Shown: piece by piece, positions 47,730 to 60,475 of the stretch
How positions within the stretch are numbered: position 1 is the first letter of the stretch
Layout of the letters: each line of letters begins with the position of its first letter
From: Actinobacillus sp.
Lineage (GTDB): Bacteria > Pseudomonadota > Gammaproteobacteria > Enterobacterales > Pasteurellaceae
Length of the DNA stretch: 64,000 bases
Direction of reading: 5' to 3'
NCBI GenBank assembly: GCA_020026075.1
Contig: JAHHQZ010000001.1
Location: 62,001 to 126,000, forward strand
The notes under the pieces: generated by a model
The model's database searches: none
Seen by the model: only the letters and a program-made list of their open reading frames with translations
Told to the model about the DNA's origin: nothing
Program-made: the position numbers and the translations under genes

Positions 47730-48199
47730 TGATGTGGGATTTAATTTTACGTTTAATCGATGATATGTTTTTTGCTTCGATTCCAGCAGTGGGGTTTGCC
47801 CTAATTTTTAACGTGCCACATCGAGCATTAAAATACTGCGCTACTCTCGCCGCACTTGGACACGGCTTACGCACGCTTTTATTGCATTTGGATATGCCTT
47901 TGGTGATTGCCACTTTTTTTGCGGCAAGTTTAATCGGCTTTTTGGGCATTTGGTTATCTCATCATTATTTAGCACATCCAAAGGTTTTCACCGTTGCTGC
48001 GATTATCCCAATGATTCCAGGTGTTTATGCTTATAAGGCAATGATTGCGCTGGTGCAAATTAACCATTACGGATCTTCACAAGCACTCATTGCCGATATG
48101 TTTAATTATTTTATTAAAACAGGCTTCATTCTTGGGGCGTTGGCGTTTGGTTTATCGTTACCTGGAATGCTGTTTTATCGTAAAAAACCTGTGGTTTAA
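47729..48199 (+). CDS. yjjB: ThrE-type exporter partner YjjB (DUF3815)
   Basis: The 156-residue membrane protein has about four to five segments and the family pattern IPMIPGVYAYKAMIALVQ at about 94-111. It is the small half of the YjjP/YjjB exporter. The start overlaps the yjjP stop, and a second ATG is adjacent. The length equals E. coli YjjB (157). folA follows 8 bp later, so folA is probably in the same transcript. Confidence 0.88.
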   Translation: MMWDLILRLIDDMFFASIPAVGFALIFNVPHRALKYCATLAALGHGLRTLLLHLDMPLVIATFFAASLIGFLGIWLSHHYLAHPKVFTVAAIIPMIPGVYAYKAMIALVQINHYGSSQALIADMFNYFIKTGFILGALAFGLSLPGMLFYRKKPVV

Positions 48200-48207
48200 G
48201 GAATGTG

Positions 48208-48702
48208 ATGCAACCAACATTAAGTATGATTTGTGCGATGACACACGACGGCGTTATCGGCAAAAACAACGAATTACCTTGGCATCTGCCAGCAGACTTT
48301 GCGTGGTTTAAACAGCATACGCTCAATAAACCTATCATTATGGGGCGCAAAACCTTTGAAAGCATTGGGCGACCACTGCCTAAACGGCGCAATATGGTGA
48401 TTTCTCGCTCGCCTTGTACTATTGAAAATGTGGAATGTTTCACCTCCGTTGAGGCTGCCTTGCAGGCGTTGGCAAAGGATAATGTAGCAGAGGCAATGCT
48501 TATCGGTGGCGGTGAGTTATTTCGTCAATATTTACCTTTGGCGCAACGCTTATATTTAACCTTAATTGATGCCAAAATCGCTGGGGATACGTTTTTTCCT
48601 GCCGTTGATTACAAAGATTGGCAAGTAAAGCAAGAACAGCACCATCCGCGGGATGATAAAAATCCGTATGCGATGGTTTTTCAAATCCTTGAGCGCCGTT
48701 AA
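48208..48702 (+). CDS. folA: Dihydrofolate reductase
   Basis: The 164-residue enzyme reduces dihydrofolate with NADPH. The core motifs are GVIGKNNELPWHLPADFAWFK (catalytic Asp30), IIMGRKTFESIGRPLP and LIGGGELFRQ. The start ATG at 48208 is spaced well from AAGGA; a GTG one codon earlier is possible. It ends at a strong bidirectional terminator. With pabABC at the left end this window encodes several folate steps, though far apart. Confidence 0.96.
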   Translation: MQPTLSMICAMTHDGVIGKNNELPWHLPADFAWFKQHTLNKPIIMGRKTFESIGRPLPKRRNMVISRSPCTIENVECFTSVEAALQALAKDNVAEAMLIGGGELFRQYLPLAQRLYLTLIDAKIAGDTFFPAVDYKDWQVKQEQHHPRDDKNPYAMVFQILERR

Positions 48703-48721
48703 AACCCCATAAAAAACATAT

Positions 48722-48751
48722 AAAAAAAGTGGCACAAATGCCACTTTTTTA
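48722..48751. terminator. Bidirectional terminator folA/trxA
   Basis: Stem AAAAAAGTGGCA/TGCCACTTTTTT with a CAAA loop, between convergent genes. Confidence 0.95.
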
Positions 48752-48768
48752 TTTTATAAAACCAATAC

Positions 48769-49092
48769 TTATAGATGACTTTGTACAAAAGCTGCTAATT
48801 GATTTTGTGGTAACGCACCCACTTGGGTCGCAACCGCTTTGCCGTCTTTAAACATCATCAATGTTGGAATGCTACGCACGCCAAATTGTGCTGCTACGGC
48901 TTGGTTGTCATCGATATTTAATTTAACGATTTTCACTTTATCGCCAAATTCTTCTGCCAACGCTTCAAGCATTGGGCCAACCATACGGCAAGGACCGCAC
49001 CACGGCGCCCAGAAATCCAATAATACAGGCACGTTGGCTTGTAAAACGTCTTGGGTAAAAGTGGCATCGGTTGTATGTAAAACTGAACTCAT
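48769..49092 (-). CDS. trxA: Thioredoxin
   Basis: The 107-residue disulfide reductase has the active site [10 protein letters not shown] (Cys32, Cys35), the cis-proline loop [11 protein letters not shown] and a full thioredoxin fold. I chose the start at 49092 behind GAGGAGAAT; six more codons upstream are in frame but lack a site. It stands alone, convergent with folA. Confidence 0.97.
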   Translation of the reverse strand: MSSVLHTTDATFTQDVLQANVPVLLDFWAPWCGPCRMVGPMLEALAEEFGDKVKIVKLNIDDNQAVAAQFGVRSIPTLMMFKDGKAVATQVGALPQNQLAAFVQSHL

Positions 49093-49211
49093 AAGATTCT
49101 CCTCATTCATTTATTGTTACTGTTCGGTTCAATATGGGCATTCTAGCAAGAAAGACAAGTGAGCAACACTTATCAATTTAATCAGAATTTCTTAAATTAT
49201 TTCGGCCTTGC

Positions 49212-51798
<2,587 letters not shown>

Positions 51799-51813
51799 AA
51801 ACATCCCTCTTTA

Positions 51814-53166
51814 TTAATTGCTGTTATTCTTTAATAGCGACAATAAGCCTGTCGCTTTACGCTCAATTTCTTGCCATTCACTTTCAGGCATAGAGCCTGA
51901 CACAATACCAGCCCCAGCAAAAATGTGAATGCCTTTTTGCTCAATACTTGCACTGCGAATGGCCACGCAAAACTCGCTTTCCTGTGCGCTCATCACGCCC
52001 AATGTCCCCGCATACCAGCCACGCACTACGCCGGAATTTTCTTCTTTATTTTGTAAAAATGCCATTGCGTCCGCTTTGGGTAACCCTGCCACCGCAGCGG
52101 TGGGGTGCATATAATGCAAGCAAGGGGCATCGTTTGCCTCGCACAACGTGGCACGAATAAAACGGCGTAAATGTTGCACGTGGCGCAAGCGTTTTAAGGT
52201 TAATGGGTCAACCTGAAAATTTTCCACAAACGGTGCGAGGCTTTGTGCAATATTGTCCACCACCATTTGATTTTCGTGGCAATTTTTCGGATCCGCCAAC
52301 AGCCAATCGCCAAAGGCGGCTGTTTCTTTCTGATCCGCTGTAACAGGTGCCGTGCCAGCCAACGCCTCCGTCTGGAGCGTTTTGCCTGTTCGCTTAAACA
52401 AACATTCAGGGCTTGAACCTAAAAAACTTCGCTCGGCATTTTCACGCAGTAAAAAGTGGTAGCACCCTTGATGGGTTTGAATGCTTTGATGTAAAAAATC
52501 CACAGGATCAAGCGGTTGCTCTGTTTGCACCGTCGTTTCATTGGCCAGCACCACTTTTGTGAATTGCCCTTGCTCGATGGCACGGCAAGCATCATCAATC
52601 CACTCGCACCACTGGGCGTGGCTTGCGCCGTGTCGCCATTCGCCTACGTTAGCAGGTAGGCTGGAATATTTTGCAAAATTTTCTAAATTTTCCAAAAAAT
52701 TCCGACCTTCCCTTTGCCAGTCAATCAGCGTTTTTTTATGAAAAAAACCATACAACTGCCATTGTTGTTCGTCATTCACCAAAAGCCATTGCGGTAGAAA
52801 AAAGTAAGGCTCGCCGTGAAATTTCACGCCGCCCACCAGCGGTAAATTTTCCTGCTGACAAAACTGCTGGGCGTGGTCGATGTCTTTAAATTGCTGAATG
52901 GCACCGAGTGCCAGTAATTTTTCCCCACTATCACGGCGTTGAAAGTAAAACTGTGGAAAATACGGCTGACTTTTCTGCCAACGCAATAAATCCGCTGGAA
53001 CAGTGCTTGAAAACTGAATAGAAAGAATAGAAAAATGCGCCGTTTCAAACCATTGAACGGCGTTATTTGCCTTGCGGCTAAACCAATGAACGGGCGCCAT
53101 CGTTGGGGTGATCGACTGTGAGAGTGCTTCGGTTAAGTATGTTTTTAACTGCTGAAAGATCGCCAT
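51814..53166 (-). CDS. menF: Isochorismate synthase
   Basis: The 450-residue chorismate-utilising enzyme makes isochorismate, the first menaquinone step. The active-site segments are FLGSSPECLFKRTGKTLQTEALAGT, HENQMVVDNI, MHPTAAVAGLPK and FAGAGIVSGSMPESEW. The gene includes an in-frame inverted motif pair (52655-52710), encoding RNFLENLENFAKYSSLP, and a variant copy at 52029. It is first in menF-menD-dapB. Confidence 0.93.
   Translation of the reverse strand: MAIFQQLKTYLTEALSQSITPTMAPVHWFSRKANNAVQWFETAHFSILSIQFSSTVPADLLRWQKSQPYFPQFYFQRRDSGEKLLALGAIQQFKDIDHAQQFCQQENLPLVGGVKFHGEPYFFLPQWLLVNDEQQWQLYGFFHKKTLIDWQREGRNFLENLENFAKYSSLPANVGEWRHGASHAQWCEWIDDACRAIEQGQFTKVVLANETTVQTEQPLDPVDFLHQSIQTHQGCYHFLLRENAERSFLGSSPECLFKRTGKTLQTEALAGTAPVTADQKETAAFGDWLLADPKNCHENQMVVDNIAQSLAPFVENFQVDPLTLKRLRHVQHLRRFIRATLCEANDAPCLHYMHPTAAVAGLPKADAMAFLQNKEENSGVVRGWYAGTLGVMSAQESEFCVAIRSASIEQKGIHIFAGAGIVSGSMPESEWQEIERKATGLLSLLKNNSN
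52655..52710. repeat. Inverted GGYYGGAATWTT pair inside menF
   Basis: Forward arm GGCTGGAATATT (from 52659) and reverse arm AAAATTCCGACC (from 52697) with the usual AAAATTTT tracts between. Read in frame, it forms a linker before the chorismate-binding domain. Confidence 0.88.
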
Positions 53167-53262
53167 ACAGAAAATAAATTGTTTTTAGGTTAAAAATACG
53201 TTAAAAATGCAGCCTATTATAATCCATTTCTCGCTGTTTGTACTTCATTTATAGAGAGGCGT

Positions 53263-54477
53263 ATGCGTACTTTAACTCAATCTCAAAAACTTAATAAAGT
53301 TTGTTACGATATTCGTGGTGATGTTCACCAAGAGGCTTTACGTTTACAAGCACAAGGCAACGACATTTTAAAACTAAACATTGGCAATCCTGCCTATTTT
53401 GATTTTCCCACTCCACCTGAACTTTTACCCCCTATTTTAGCCAACATCGCTACTGCACAAGGCTATTGTGATTCCAAAGGCATCGAAAGCGCGCGCCAAG
53501 CCATCGTGGATTATTACCACGCACGTGGAATAACAGAAAATACCGTTGATGACGTTTACATTGGTAACGGCGTATCGGAATTGATTGTAATGACAATGCA
53601 AGCCTTATTAAGCGAAGGCGATGAAGTGTTGCTTCCAATGCCTGACTATCCGCTATGGACGGCGGCGACCAATCTTTCTGGCGGTAAAGCGGTGCATTAT
53701 TTATGCGATGAACAGGCAAATTGGAGTCCTGATTTAGCGGATATTCGCCGTAAAATCACCCCACGCACGAAGGCGATTGTCATTATCAACCCAAACAACC
53801 CAACAGGGGCGGTTTATAGCCGTGCGCTTTTGGAAGAAATCGTACAAATCGCACGCACGCACAATTTGCTCATCTTAGCCGATGAAATTTACGAAAAAAT
53901 TCTCTATGACGGCGCTGTGCATACCCACATTGCGGCACTCGCCCCTGACTTGCTGACTATCACCTACAACGGTTTATCCAAATCTTACCGCTTGGCGGGC
54001 TATCGACAAGGCTGGATGATTTTAAATGGCCCGAAACAGCACGCACTCGGTTTTATTGACGGCTTAACCACGCTGACCTCAATGCGACTTTGTGCCAATC
54101 ACCCAATGCAATACGCCATTGCCCCAGCGCTCACTGGCGTGCAAACCATTAACGATCTCGTGCTGCCAAAAGGACGTTTGCTGGAACAACGCAACCTTGC
54201 CTATGAAATGCTCAACGGCATTGATGGCATAAGTTGCGTCAAACCAATGGGCGCATTATATGCTTTCCCCAAAATTGATGTGGAAAAATTCAACATTAAA
54301 AACGATGAAAAATTTGCACTGGATCTGCTACGTTCACAAAATGTGTTGCTGGTTCACGGCACAGGATTCAACTGGCACAAGCCTGATCACTTCCGTGTGG
54401 TTACCCTCGCCAGCACAGATCAACTGGAACTTGCCCTCTCTCGCTTAGGAAAATTCTTAGAAAGTTATCGTCAGTAA
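53263..54477 (+). CDS. alaA: Alanine-synthesising aminotransferase AlaA-type
   Basis: The 404-residue class I/II PLP aminotransferase makes alanine from pyruvate and glutamate. It has GNGVSELIVMTMQALL, INPNNPTGAVYS, the PLP lysine in YNGLSKSYRLAGYRQGW, and a C-terminal FRVVTLAS arginine motif. The length equals E. coli AlaA (405). It is divergent from menF. AlaA-type is the best match; other alanine aminotransferases are close. Confidence 0.9.
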   Translation: MRTLTQSQKLNKVCYDIRGDVHQEALRLQAQGNDILKLNIGNPAYFDFPTPPELLPPILANIATAQGYCDSKGIESARQAIVDYYHARGITENTVDDVYIGNGVSELIVMTMQALLSEGDEVLLPMPDYPLWTAATNLSGGKAVHYLCDEQANWSPDLADIRRKITPRTKAIVIINPNNPTGAVYSRALLEEIVQIARTHNLLILADEIYEKILYDGAVHTHIAALAPDLLTITYNGLSKSYRLAGYRQGWMILNGPKQHALGFIDGLTTLTSMRLCANHPMQYAIAPALTGVQTINDLVLPKGRLLEQRNLAYEMLNGIDGISCVKPMGALYAFPKIDVEKFNIKNDEKFALDLLRSQNVLLVHGTGFNWHKPDHFRVVTLASTDQLELALSRLGKFLESYRQ

Positions 54478-54491
54478 ATTTTCCATAAAAA

Positions 54492-54538
54492 ACAAGGCCG
54501 GAATATTCACAAAAATTTTGAAAATATTCCGGCCTTCG
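54492..54538. repeat. Inverted GGYYGGAATWTT pair, alaA/ppiB
   Basis: Forward arm GGCCGGAATATT (from 54496) and reverse arm AATATTCCGGCC (from 54522), a fully matched pair with extra CAAGG/CCTT flanks, between convergent genes. Confidence 0.9.
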
Positions 54539-54555
54539 ATTTTATGCGGTGCGGA

Positions 54556-55050
54556 TTATTCGTCTACACAAACGGATTCGATCACTACAGATTCTTTTGG
54601 TACGTCTTGGTGAAAACCGTAGTTGCCAGTTTTCACTTTGGAGATTTTATCCACAACGTCCATTCCTTCAACCACATTACCAAAAACGCAGTATCCCCAG
54701 CCTTGTGGGGTTTCAGATTTGAAGTTTAGGAAGTCGTTATCCACGGTGTTGATGAAAAATTGTGAGCTAGCGGAGTGCGGATCCATCGTGCGCGCCATTG
54801 CTAAGCTGCCACGCTTATTTTTCAAGCCGTTATTTGCTTCATTTTTAATCGGTGCGTCCGTGTCTTTTTCCAACATTTGCACGTCCATACCACCGCCTTG
54901 AATCATAAAACCGTCTATTACACGATGAAAAATTGTGTTATTGTAAAACCCTTTTTTACAGTAATTTAAAAAGTTTTGTGCCGTTTTTGGCGCATGTTCA
55001 AAATCCAATGCGATTTTGATGTCGCCATAGTTTGTGTGTAAAGTAATCAT
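54556..55050 (-). CDS. ppiB: Peptidyl-prolyl cis-trans isomerase B
   Basis: The 164-residue cytoplasmic cyclophilin has [19 protein letters not shown] (catalytic arginine), [12 protein letters not shown] and [15 protein letters not shown]. There is no signal peptide, so it is the cytoplasmic form. It is divergent from cysS, an arrangement conserved in Haemophilus. Confidence 0.96.
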   Translation of the reverse strand: MITLHTNYGDIKIALDFEHAPKTAQNFLNYCKKGFYNNTIFHRVIDGFMIQGGGMDVQMLEKDTDAPIKNEANNGLKNKRGSLAMARTMDPHSASSQFFINTVDNDFLNFKSETPQGWGYCVFGNVVEGMDVVDKISKVKTGNYGFHQDVPKESVVIESVCVDE

Positions 55051-55163
55051 AAATTTTCCTTGTTTAAACTTGGTTTAACGCAATGTTTTGCAGGGCGGAT
55101 TATTTCACAAAATTTTGACAAATACGAGCCAGCAACTTTTTCCAGCCTAAATAAAAATTCATT

Positions 55164-56549
55164 ATGTTAAAAATTTACAATACACTCACTCGTGAAAAAC
55201 AAGTTTTTCAGCCATTAAACCCACCGCACGTTGGAATGTATGTGTGCGGCGTAACCGTTTATGACCTTTGCCATATTGGACACGGTCGTACTTTCGTTTG
55301 CTTTGATATGGTCGCACGTTACCTGCGTTATCTCGGCTATAACCTGAATTATGTGCGCAATATCACCGACGTTGACGACAAAATCATTAAACGTGCCTTA
55401 GAAAACGGCGAAAGTTGCGATGCCTTAGTTAGCCGAATGGTGAAAGAAATGCACGCTGATTTTTCGGCGTTAAACATTCTGCCGCCGTCTAGCGAACCTC
55501 GTGCCACGCACCACATTGCGGAAATCATCGCCCTTGTGGAACGCCTTGTGGAGAAAAATCACGCCTATGTGGCGAAAAACGGCGATGTAATGTTCGATGT
55601 GCTAAGTTTTGGCAATTACGGTGCCTTATCCAAACAAAACCTTGAACAGTTGCAAGCTGGAGCGAGCGAACGTGTGGAATTAAGCGATGTGAAGAAAAAC
55701 CCAATGGATTTCGTGCTTTGGAAAATGTCCAAACCAGGCGAGCCAAGCTGGGAGTCCCCTTGGGGCAATGGTCGTCCAGGCTGGCACATTGAATGTTCCG
55801 CAATGAACAGCGCTGAACTTGGCACGCATTTTGACATTCACGGTGGCGGCTCAGATTTAATGTTCCCACACCACGAAAACGAAATCGCCCAATCGTGCTG
55901 CGCATTTGATACGCCATACGTCAACTACTGGATGCACAGCGGTATGATTATGATTAACAAAGAAAAAATGTCCAAATCTCTGGGCAATTTCTTCACCATC
56001 CGTGACGTACTCGACCACTACGGCGCAGAAACCGTGCGTTATTTCTTGTTAAGCACCCACTACCGCAGCCCATTACAGTACACAGACGAAAATCTCAATC
56101 TTGCCCACAGCGCCCTTGAACGCCTGTACACCGCCTTGCGTGGCACCGATCGCAACGCCAAAGCCTGCGGCGGCAATGAATTTGTAGAACGTTTCAAAGC
56201 GGCAATGAATGACGACTTCAACACGCCGAATGCGTTCTCCGTGTTGTTTGATTTAGCACGTGAAGTCAACAGCTTAAAAGCACAAAACGCCCCAGAAACC
56301 AACGCACTCGCCGCACGTTTACGTGAATTAGGCGGTGTTTTAGGCTTGCTGGAACAAGATCCTGAAAGCTTTTTACAAGGCAACGCAGACGATGACGACG
56401 TGGCGAAAATTGAGGCTTTAATCGCCCAACGCAACAACGCCCGCCAAGCCAAAGACTGGCCAGCCGCTGATGCCGCCCGCAACGCCCTAACCGAAATGGG
56501 CATCGTCCTAGAAGACAGCGCCAACGGCACCACGTGGCGTAGAAAATAG
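55164..56549 (+). CDS. cysS: Cysteinyl-tRNA synthetase
   Basis: The 461-residue class I synthetase has zinc Cys28 in YVCGVTVYD, the HIGH motif in [10 protein letters not shown], the other zinc ligands in WHIECSAMN and [10 protein letters not shown], and KMSKS in [11 protein letters not shown]. The length equals E. coli CysS (461). It stands alone between divergent ppiB and convergent mfd. Confidence 0.98.
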   Translation: MLKIYNTLTREKQVFQPLNPPHVGMYVCGVTVYDLCHIGHGRTFVCFDMVARYLRYLGYNLNYVRNITDVDDKIIKRALENGESCDALVSRMVKEMHADFSALNILPPSSEPRATHHIAEIIALVERLVEKNHAYVAKNGDVMFDVLSFGNYGALSKQNLEQLQAGASERVELSDVKKNPMDFVLWKMSKPGEPSWESPWGNGRPGWHIECSAMNSAELGTHFDIHGGGSDLMFPHHENEIAQSCCAFDTPYVNYWMHSGMIMINKEKMSKSLGNFFTIRDVLDHYGAETVRYFLLSTHYRSPLQYTDENLNLAHSALERLYTALRGTDRNAKACGGNEFVERFKAAMNDDFNTPNAFSVLFDLAREVNSLKAQNAPETNALAARLRELGGVLGLLEQDPESFLQGNADDDDVAKIEALIAQRNNARQAKDWPAADAARNALTEMGIVLEDSANGTTWRRK

Positions 56550-56564
56550 TTCACCAAAACCCCA

Positions 56565-56612
56565 ACAAAAATTCCAGCCTAACGTTTTTTTGCTAGACTG
56601 GAATTTTTTTGT
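56565..56612. repeat. GGYYGGAATWTT pair, cysS/mfd
   Basis: Reverse arm AAAATTCCAGCC (from 56569) and forward arm GACTGGAATTTT (from 56598), outward topology with GCTAG before the second arm, then a T run. Confidence 0.82.
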
Positions 56613-56621
56613 GAATTTTAT

Positions 56622-59600
56622 TTACTCGCTTAAGGTTTTTAACAGATTTTCGATGAAGGCGATGCGTTCGGTTGGATCGTCAAGATCGGTTTGAAAGCGG
56701 AATTTAGTTGGGCTAGCGAATTGATAGACGCTGGGATCTTCGCTGATTAAGGCGATGAGTTTGCTTGGGTCGACCTTCGTGTCAGGGCTAAATTCTAATG
56801 TGCCGCCTTGTTTGTGCGCTTGGATGCGTTTAATGCCGAGTTTGTCGGCGTTAAAACGTAAGGTCGTAATATTAAACAAATTTTTGGTTGGATTTGGGAG
56901 TAAACCGAAACGATCCACCAGCTCCACACGCAGTTCATCGAGGCTTGCTTGGTCGGTTGCACTGGCAATGCGTTTGTAGAAGGATAAACGCATATTCACA
57001 TCGCCTAAATAATCATCAGGAATGAGCGCTGGCAAGTGCAGTTCAATTTCCGCTTGGCTTGAAGTGAGTTCGCTTAAGGTCGGCTCTTTACCTGCTCGCA
57101 AGGCGGTTACGGCGTTTTCGAGCAAGTCCATATACAGGCTAAAGCCAATGCTTTCAATTTGTCCACTTTGGTCATCGCCTAATAATTCACCTGCACCACG
57201 AATTTCTAAATCCTGCGTGGCGAGCAAGAACCCAGCGCCGAGCGTGTCTAAACTTTCCAGCGCCTCTAAGCGTTTGCGAGCGTCTTTACTTAATAATTTT
57301 GGCGGCGGCGTGAGCAAATAAGCGTAGGCTTGATGGTGTGAGCGCCCCACTCGTCCACGCAATTGGTGCAACTGCGCCAGCCCAAATTTATCCGCACGCT
57401 CGATGATGATAGTGTTCGCCGTTGGAATATCGATGCCTGTTTCAATGATGGTTGAACACACCAGCAAATTAAAACGCTGATGATGAAAATCCGTCATCAC
57501 TCGCTCTAATTCTCGCTTGCGCATTTGTCCGTGCCCAATGGCAATGCGTGCCTCTGGTACTAATTTCGCCAAATGCTCAGCACAATTTTCAATGCTCGCC
57601 ACGTCGTTGTGCAAATAATACACCTGTCCGCCTCGCATAATTTCCCGCAAAATCGCCTCTCGCACTAGCAAATCATCCATTTGTCGCACAAAGGTTTTCA
57701 CCGTTAAACGGCGTGCAGGCGGCGTGGAAATAATCGACAAATCACGAATGCCGTTCATCGCCATATTGAGCGTGCGTGGAATTGGCGTAGCGGTGAGGGT
57801 GAGAATATCCACGTTCGCACGCAGTTGTTTGATTTTCTCTTTTTGGCGTACGCCGAAACGGTGTTCTTCGTCAATGATCAACAAACCGAGATCCTTAAAT
57901 TTCACGTCCTCTTGCAACAGTTTGTGCGTGCCAACCAAAATATCCACCTTGCCGTCGGCGAGATCCGCTAAGATCTTTTTATCCGCTTTGCTGGAATTAA
58001 AACGAGAAAGCATTGCCACGTTCACCCCTTGCTCGGCAAAGCGATCCAGCAAGGTTTCATAATGCTGTTTGGCGAGCAACGTGGTTGGCACCAGCATTGC
58101 CACTTGCTTGCCGTTCATTACCGCCAAAAATGCCGCACGAATTGCCACTTCCGTTTTACCAAAGCCCACATCGCCACACACGAGGCGATCCATCGCTTTC
58201 GGCTGGGTCATATCGCTGATGACGGCGTTAATCGCACGCTGTTGATCTTCCGTTTCTTCAAAAGGAAAACTCGCTGAAAATTGACTAAACGCCTCACGAT
58301 CATAAGCAAATTGGAAACCTGCTTTGATTTCACGCTGGGCGTAAACATCCAGCAGTTGCGCCGCTACGTCACGGATTTTTTCTACCGCTTTCGCACGAGA
58401 TTTTGCCCACGCATCACTGCCCAATTTATGCAGCGGCGCTTGCTCGTCCGCACCGCCTACGTAGCGTGTGATTAAATGCAAATTCGCCACAGGCACATAA
58501 AGCTTGGCATCATTGGCGTATTCCAGCACCAAAAATTCCGCCAAAATTCCGGCATTCTCAATAAAGGTCAAACCTTGATAACGCCCAATGCCCTGCTCCA
58601 AATGCACCACTGGCTGCCCGATTTTCAGCTCCGCTAAGTTGCGGATCAGTAAATCTGGATTGACAGATTTCGTGCGCGTTTGGCGAGCCTGCACTTTTTC
58701 GCCAAAAAGTTCCGTTTCACAAATAATTGCCCACGCCGGAATATTTGGCGATTTTTCCATAATAAATCCGTGCGCTAACGGACTAATGCAAATGGCTCGC
58801 TCGTCCGTTGGCTCGGCGATATTTTCTTGCCACGCAAGGTTTAACTTCAACGGCGACAGCAGTTCCAGCAAGGTTTCACGCCGCCCTGCACTTTCGGCTA
58901 TGAACAGCGTTTTGCCTTTGAAATCACTAAGAAAGCTGTCTAAATTCACCAACGGTTGTTTGTGCTGGGCTTGCAAGGCAAGATCAGGCAAGGGGGCAAT
59001 CGGCAAGTTGTGCTGATGAGTGCTGTTACGAGCAAATTTTTCACGTTGCAAACTAATGCGAGCAAAGTTTTTCAAGGCGAGATTGACGTTTTCAACGGAA
59101 AGCCACAGCCGTTCAGGGGGCAAGAGTGGGCGCATTGGATCCACACGGCGATTTTCAAAACGCTCATTCGCATCCGCCCAAAAACGCTCGCCTTTGGCGT
59201 GGTTTTCCTGCCACGTAACCATTAAGGTATTTGGCGCAAGGTAGTCAAAAAGCGTTGCCATTTCGTCAAAAAATAACGGCTGCCAGTATTCGATCCCTGC
59301 GGGTAACGTGCCTTTGCTGATTTGCTGGTAAATATGCTCTGGATCGTGGCGGATTTCGCCAAAGGTTTCACGAAAACGGCGGCGGAAGGCCTCGATTCCG
59401 CTATCGTTAATCGGAAATTCGTGGGCAGGCAGTAGGCGAATTTCGTCAATTTCTTGCAATGAGCGTTGGCTATCCACATCAAATGTGCGAATGGAATCCA
59501 CTTCGTCATCAAAAAAATCCAAACGAAACGGCGCATTCGACCCCATTGGGAATAAATCCAGCAAGGCACCACGCACGGCAAATTCACCGTGCGATAACAC

Positions 59601-60059
59601 TTGCTCCACCGCACGATAGCCACTTTTGATAAGGTTTTCACGCAGTTGCGTTAAATTCAGTTCATCACCTTTTTTCACCAAAAACACATTTTGTTGCAAA
59701 TATTCCGGCGGTAGCACTTTTTGCATAAGCGTACTCATCGGCACAATAAAAATGCCTCGCTTGGCACGTGTTAAAAACGACAACGCACTTAGGCGCTGAG
59801 AAATGATGTCTTGGTGCGGTGAAAATAAATCATAAGGCAGGATTTCCCAATCAGGGAAAAAGATAACAGGATCAGTCGTTAAGGTGCTTAGTACTGTTTG
59901 TAATTGGATCGCTTGGCTGGTGTCAGGGGTTACAACCACGACAAGCCCTTGATGATCCTTAGCCATTTGTGCGAGCAGTATATTTTCACTGCTAGGTAAA
60001 ATATTGCCTATGCGTTTGTGATCGCCTGGTGTTTGAGGTAATGAAAGATGAAAAAACAT
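56622..60059 (-). CDS. mfd: Transcription-repair coupling factor
   Basis: The 1145-residue protein has UvrB-like domains (about 1-330), an RNA-polymerase-interacting domain (about 470-540), superfamily 2 translocase motors (about 590-930, with GDVGFGKTEVAIRAAF, IDEEHRFGVRQKEK and QLRGRVGRS) and a C-terminal regulatory domain. It removes stalled RNA polymerase and recruits UvrA. The start at 60059 follows AGGATCATCA; the ATG seven codons earlier overlaps that site. A motif variant lies at 58736. Confidence 0.97.
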   Translation of the reverse strand: MFFHLSLPQTPGDHKRIGNILPSSENILLAQMAKDHQGLVVVVTPDTSQAIQLQTVLSTLTTDPVIFFPDWEILPYDLFSPHQDIISQRLSALSFLTRAKRGIFIVPMSTLMQKVLPPEYLQQNVFLVKKGDELNLTQLRENLIKSGYRAVEQVLSHGEFAVRGALLDLFPMGSNAPFRLDFFDDEVDSIRTFDVDSQRSLQEIDEIRLLPAHEFPINDSGIEAFRRRFRETFGEIRHDPEHIYQQISKGTLPAGIEYWQPLFFDEMATLFDYLAPNTLMVTWQENHAKGERFWADANERFENRRVDPMRPLLPPERLWLSVENVNLALKNFARISLQREKFARNSTHQHNLPIAPLPDLALQAQHKQPLVNLDSFLSDFKGKTLFIAESAGRRETLLELLSPLKLNLAWQENIAEPTDERAICISPLAHGFIMEKSPNIPAWAIICETELFGEKVQARQTRTKSVNPDLLIRNLAELKIGQPVVHLEQGIGRYQGLTFIENAGILAEFLVLEYANDAKLYVPVANLHLITRYVGGADEQAPLHKLGSDAWAKSRAKAVEKIRDVAAQLLDVYAQREIKAGFQFAYDREAFSQFSASFPFEETEDQQRAINAVISDMTQPKAMDRLVCGDVGFGKTEVAIRAAFLAVMNGKQVAMLVPTTLLAKQHYETLLDRFAEQGVNVAMLSRFNSSKADKKILADLADGKVDILVGTHKLLQEDVKFKDLGLLIIDEEHRFGVRQKEKIKQLRANVDILTLTATPIPRTLNMAMNGIRDLSIISTPPARRLTVKTFVRQMDDLLVREAILREIMRGGQVYYLHNDVASIENCAEHLAKLVPEARIAIGHGQMRKRELERVMTDFHHQRFNLLVCSTIIETGIDIPTANTIIIERADKFGLAQLHQLRGRVGRSHHQAYAYLLTPPPKLLSKDARKRLEALESLDTLGAGFLLATQDLEIRGAGELLGDDQSGQIESIGFSLYMDLLENAVTALRAGKEPTLSELTSSQAEIELHLPALIPDDYLGDVNMRLSFYKRIASATDQASLDELRVELVDRFGLLPNPTKNLFNITTLRFNADKLGIKRIQAHKQGGTLEFSPDTKVDPSKLIALISEDPSVYQFASPTKFRFQTDLDDPTERIAFIENLLKTLSE

Positions 60060-60128
60060 TGATGATCCTGAAAATTGCAAATGAATGGGGGATATTTTAC
60101 ACGCCGTACTGCGCCACGAACAGCCTAT

Positions 60129-60158
60129 AAAAAACGCCCTCGATTGAGGGCGTTAAAA
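60129..60158 (-). terminator. Terminator of dusB-fis
   Basis: A 9-bp stem AACGCCCTC/GAGGGCGTT with a 4-nt loop, extended by a T-rich minus-strand end, 18 bp past the fis stop. Confidence 0.9.
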
Positions 60159-60175
60159 ATGCGTTTAAGCTGTTA

Positions 60176-60475
60176 TCAGCCCATACCGTATTTTTTTAAT
60201 TTTTTGCGTAATGTACCACGGTTGATTCCGAGCATATTCGCTGCACGAGTTTGGTTGCCACGAGTGTATTGCATAACCATATCTAAAAGTGGGATTTCCA
60301 CTTCAGAAAGTACCAATTCGTAAAGATCATTAACGTCTTCGCCTTCTAACTGTGCTAAGAAGTTTTTCACAGCAATTTTTACAGAATCACGCAACGGTTT
60401 TTGAGTCACTTGTGATTGAGCATTTAAAACAGAAGTCGTTAAACTTTCACTTGTAGGATTACGTTGTTCTAGCAT
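60176..60475 (-). CDS. fis: Nucleoid protein Fis
   Basis: The 99-residue DNA-bending factor controls rRNA promoters, recombination and replication. The C-terminal half is very close to E. coli Fis (helix-turn-helix [24 protein letters not shown], about 75-98). The start overlaps the dusB end by 17 bp, the standard dusB-fis arrangement. Confidence 0.97.
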   Translation of the reverse strand: MLEQRNPTSESLTTSVLNAQSQVTQKPLRDSVKIAVKNFLAQLEGEDVNDLYELVLSEVEIPLLDMVMQYTRGNQTRAANMLGINRGTLRKKLKKYGMG

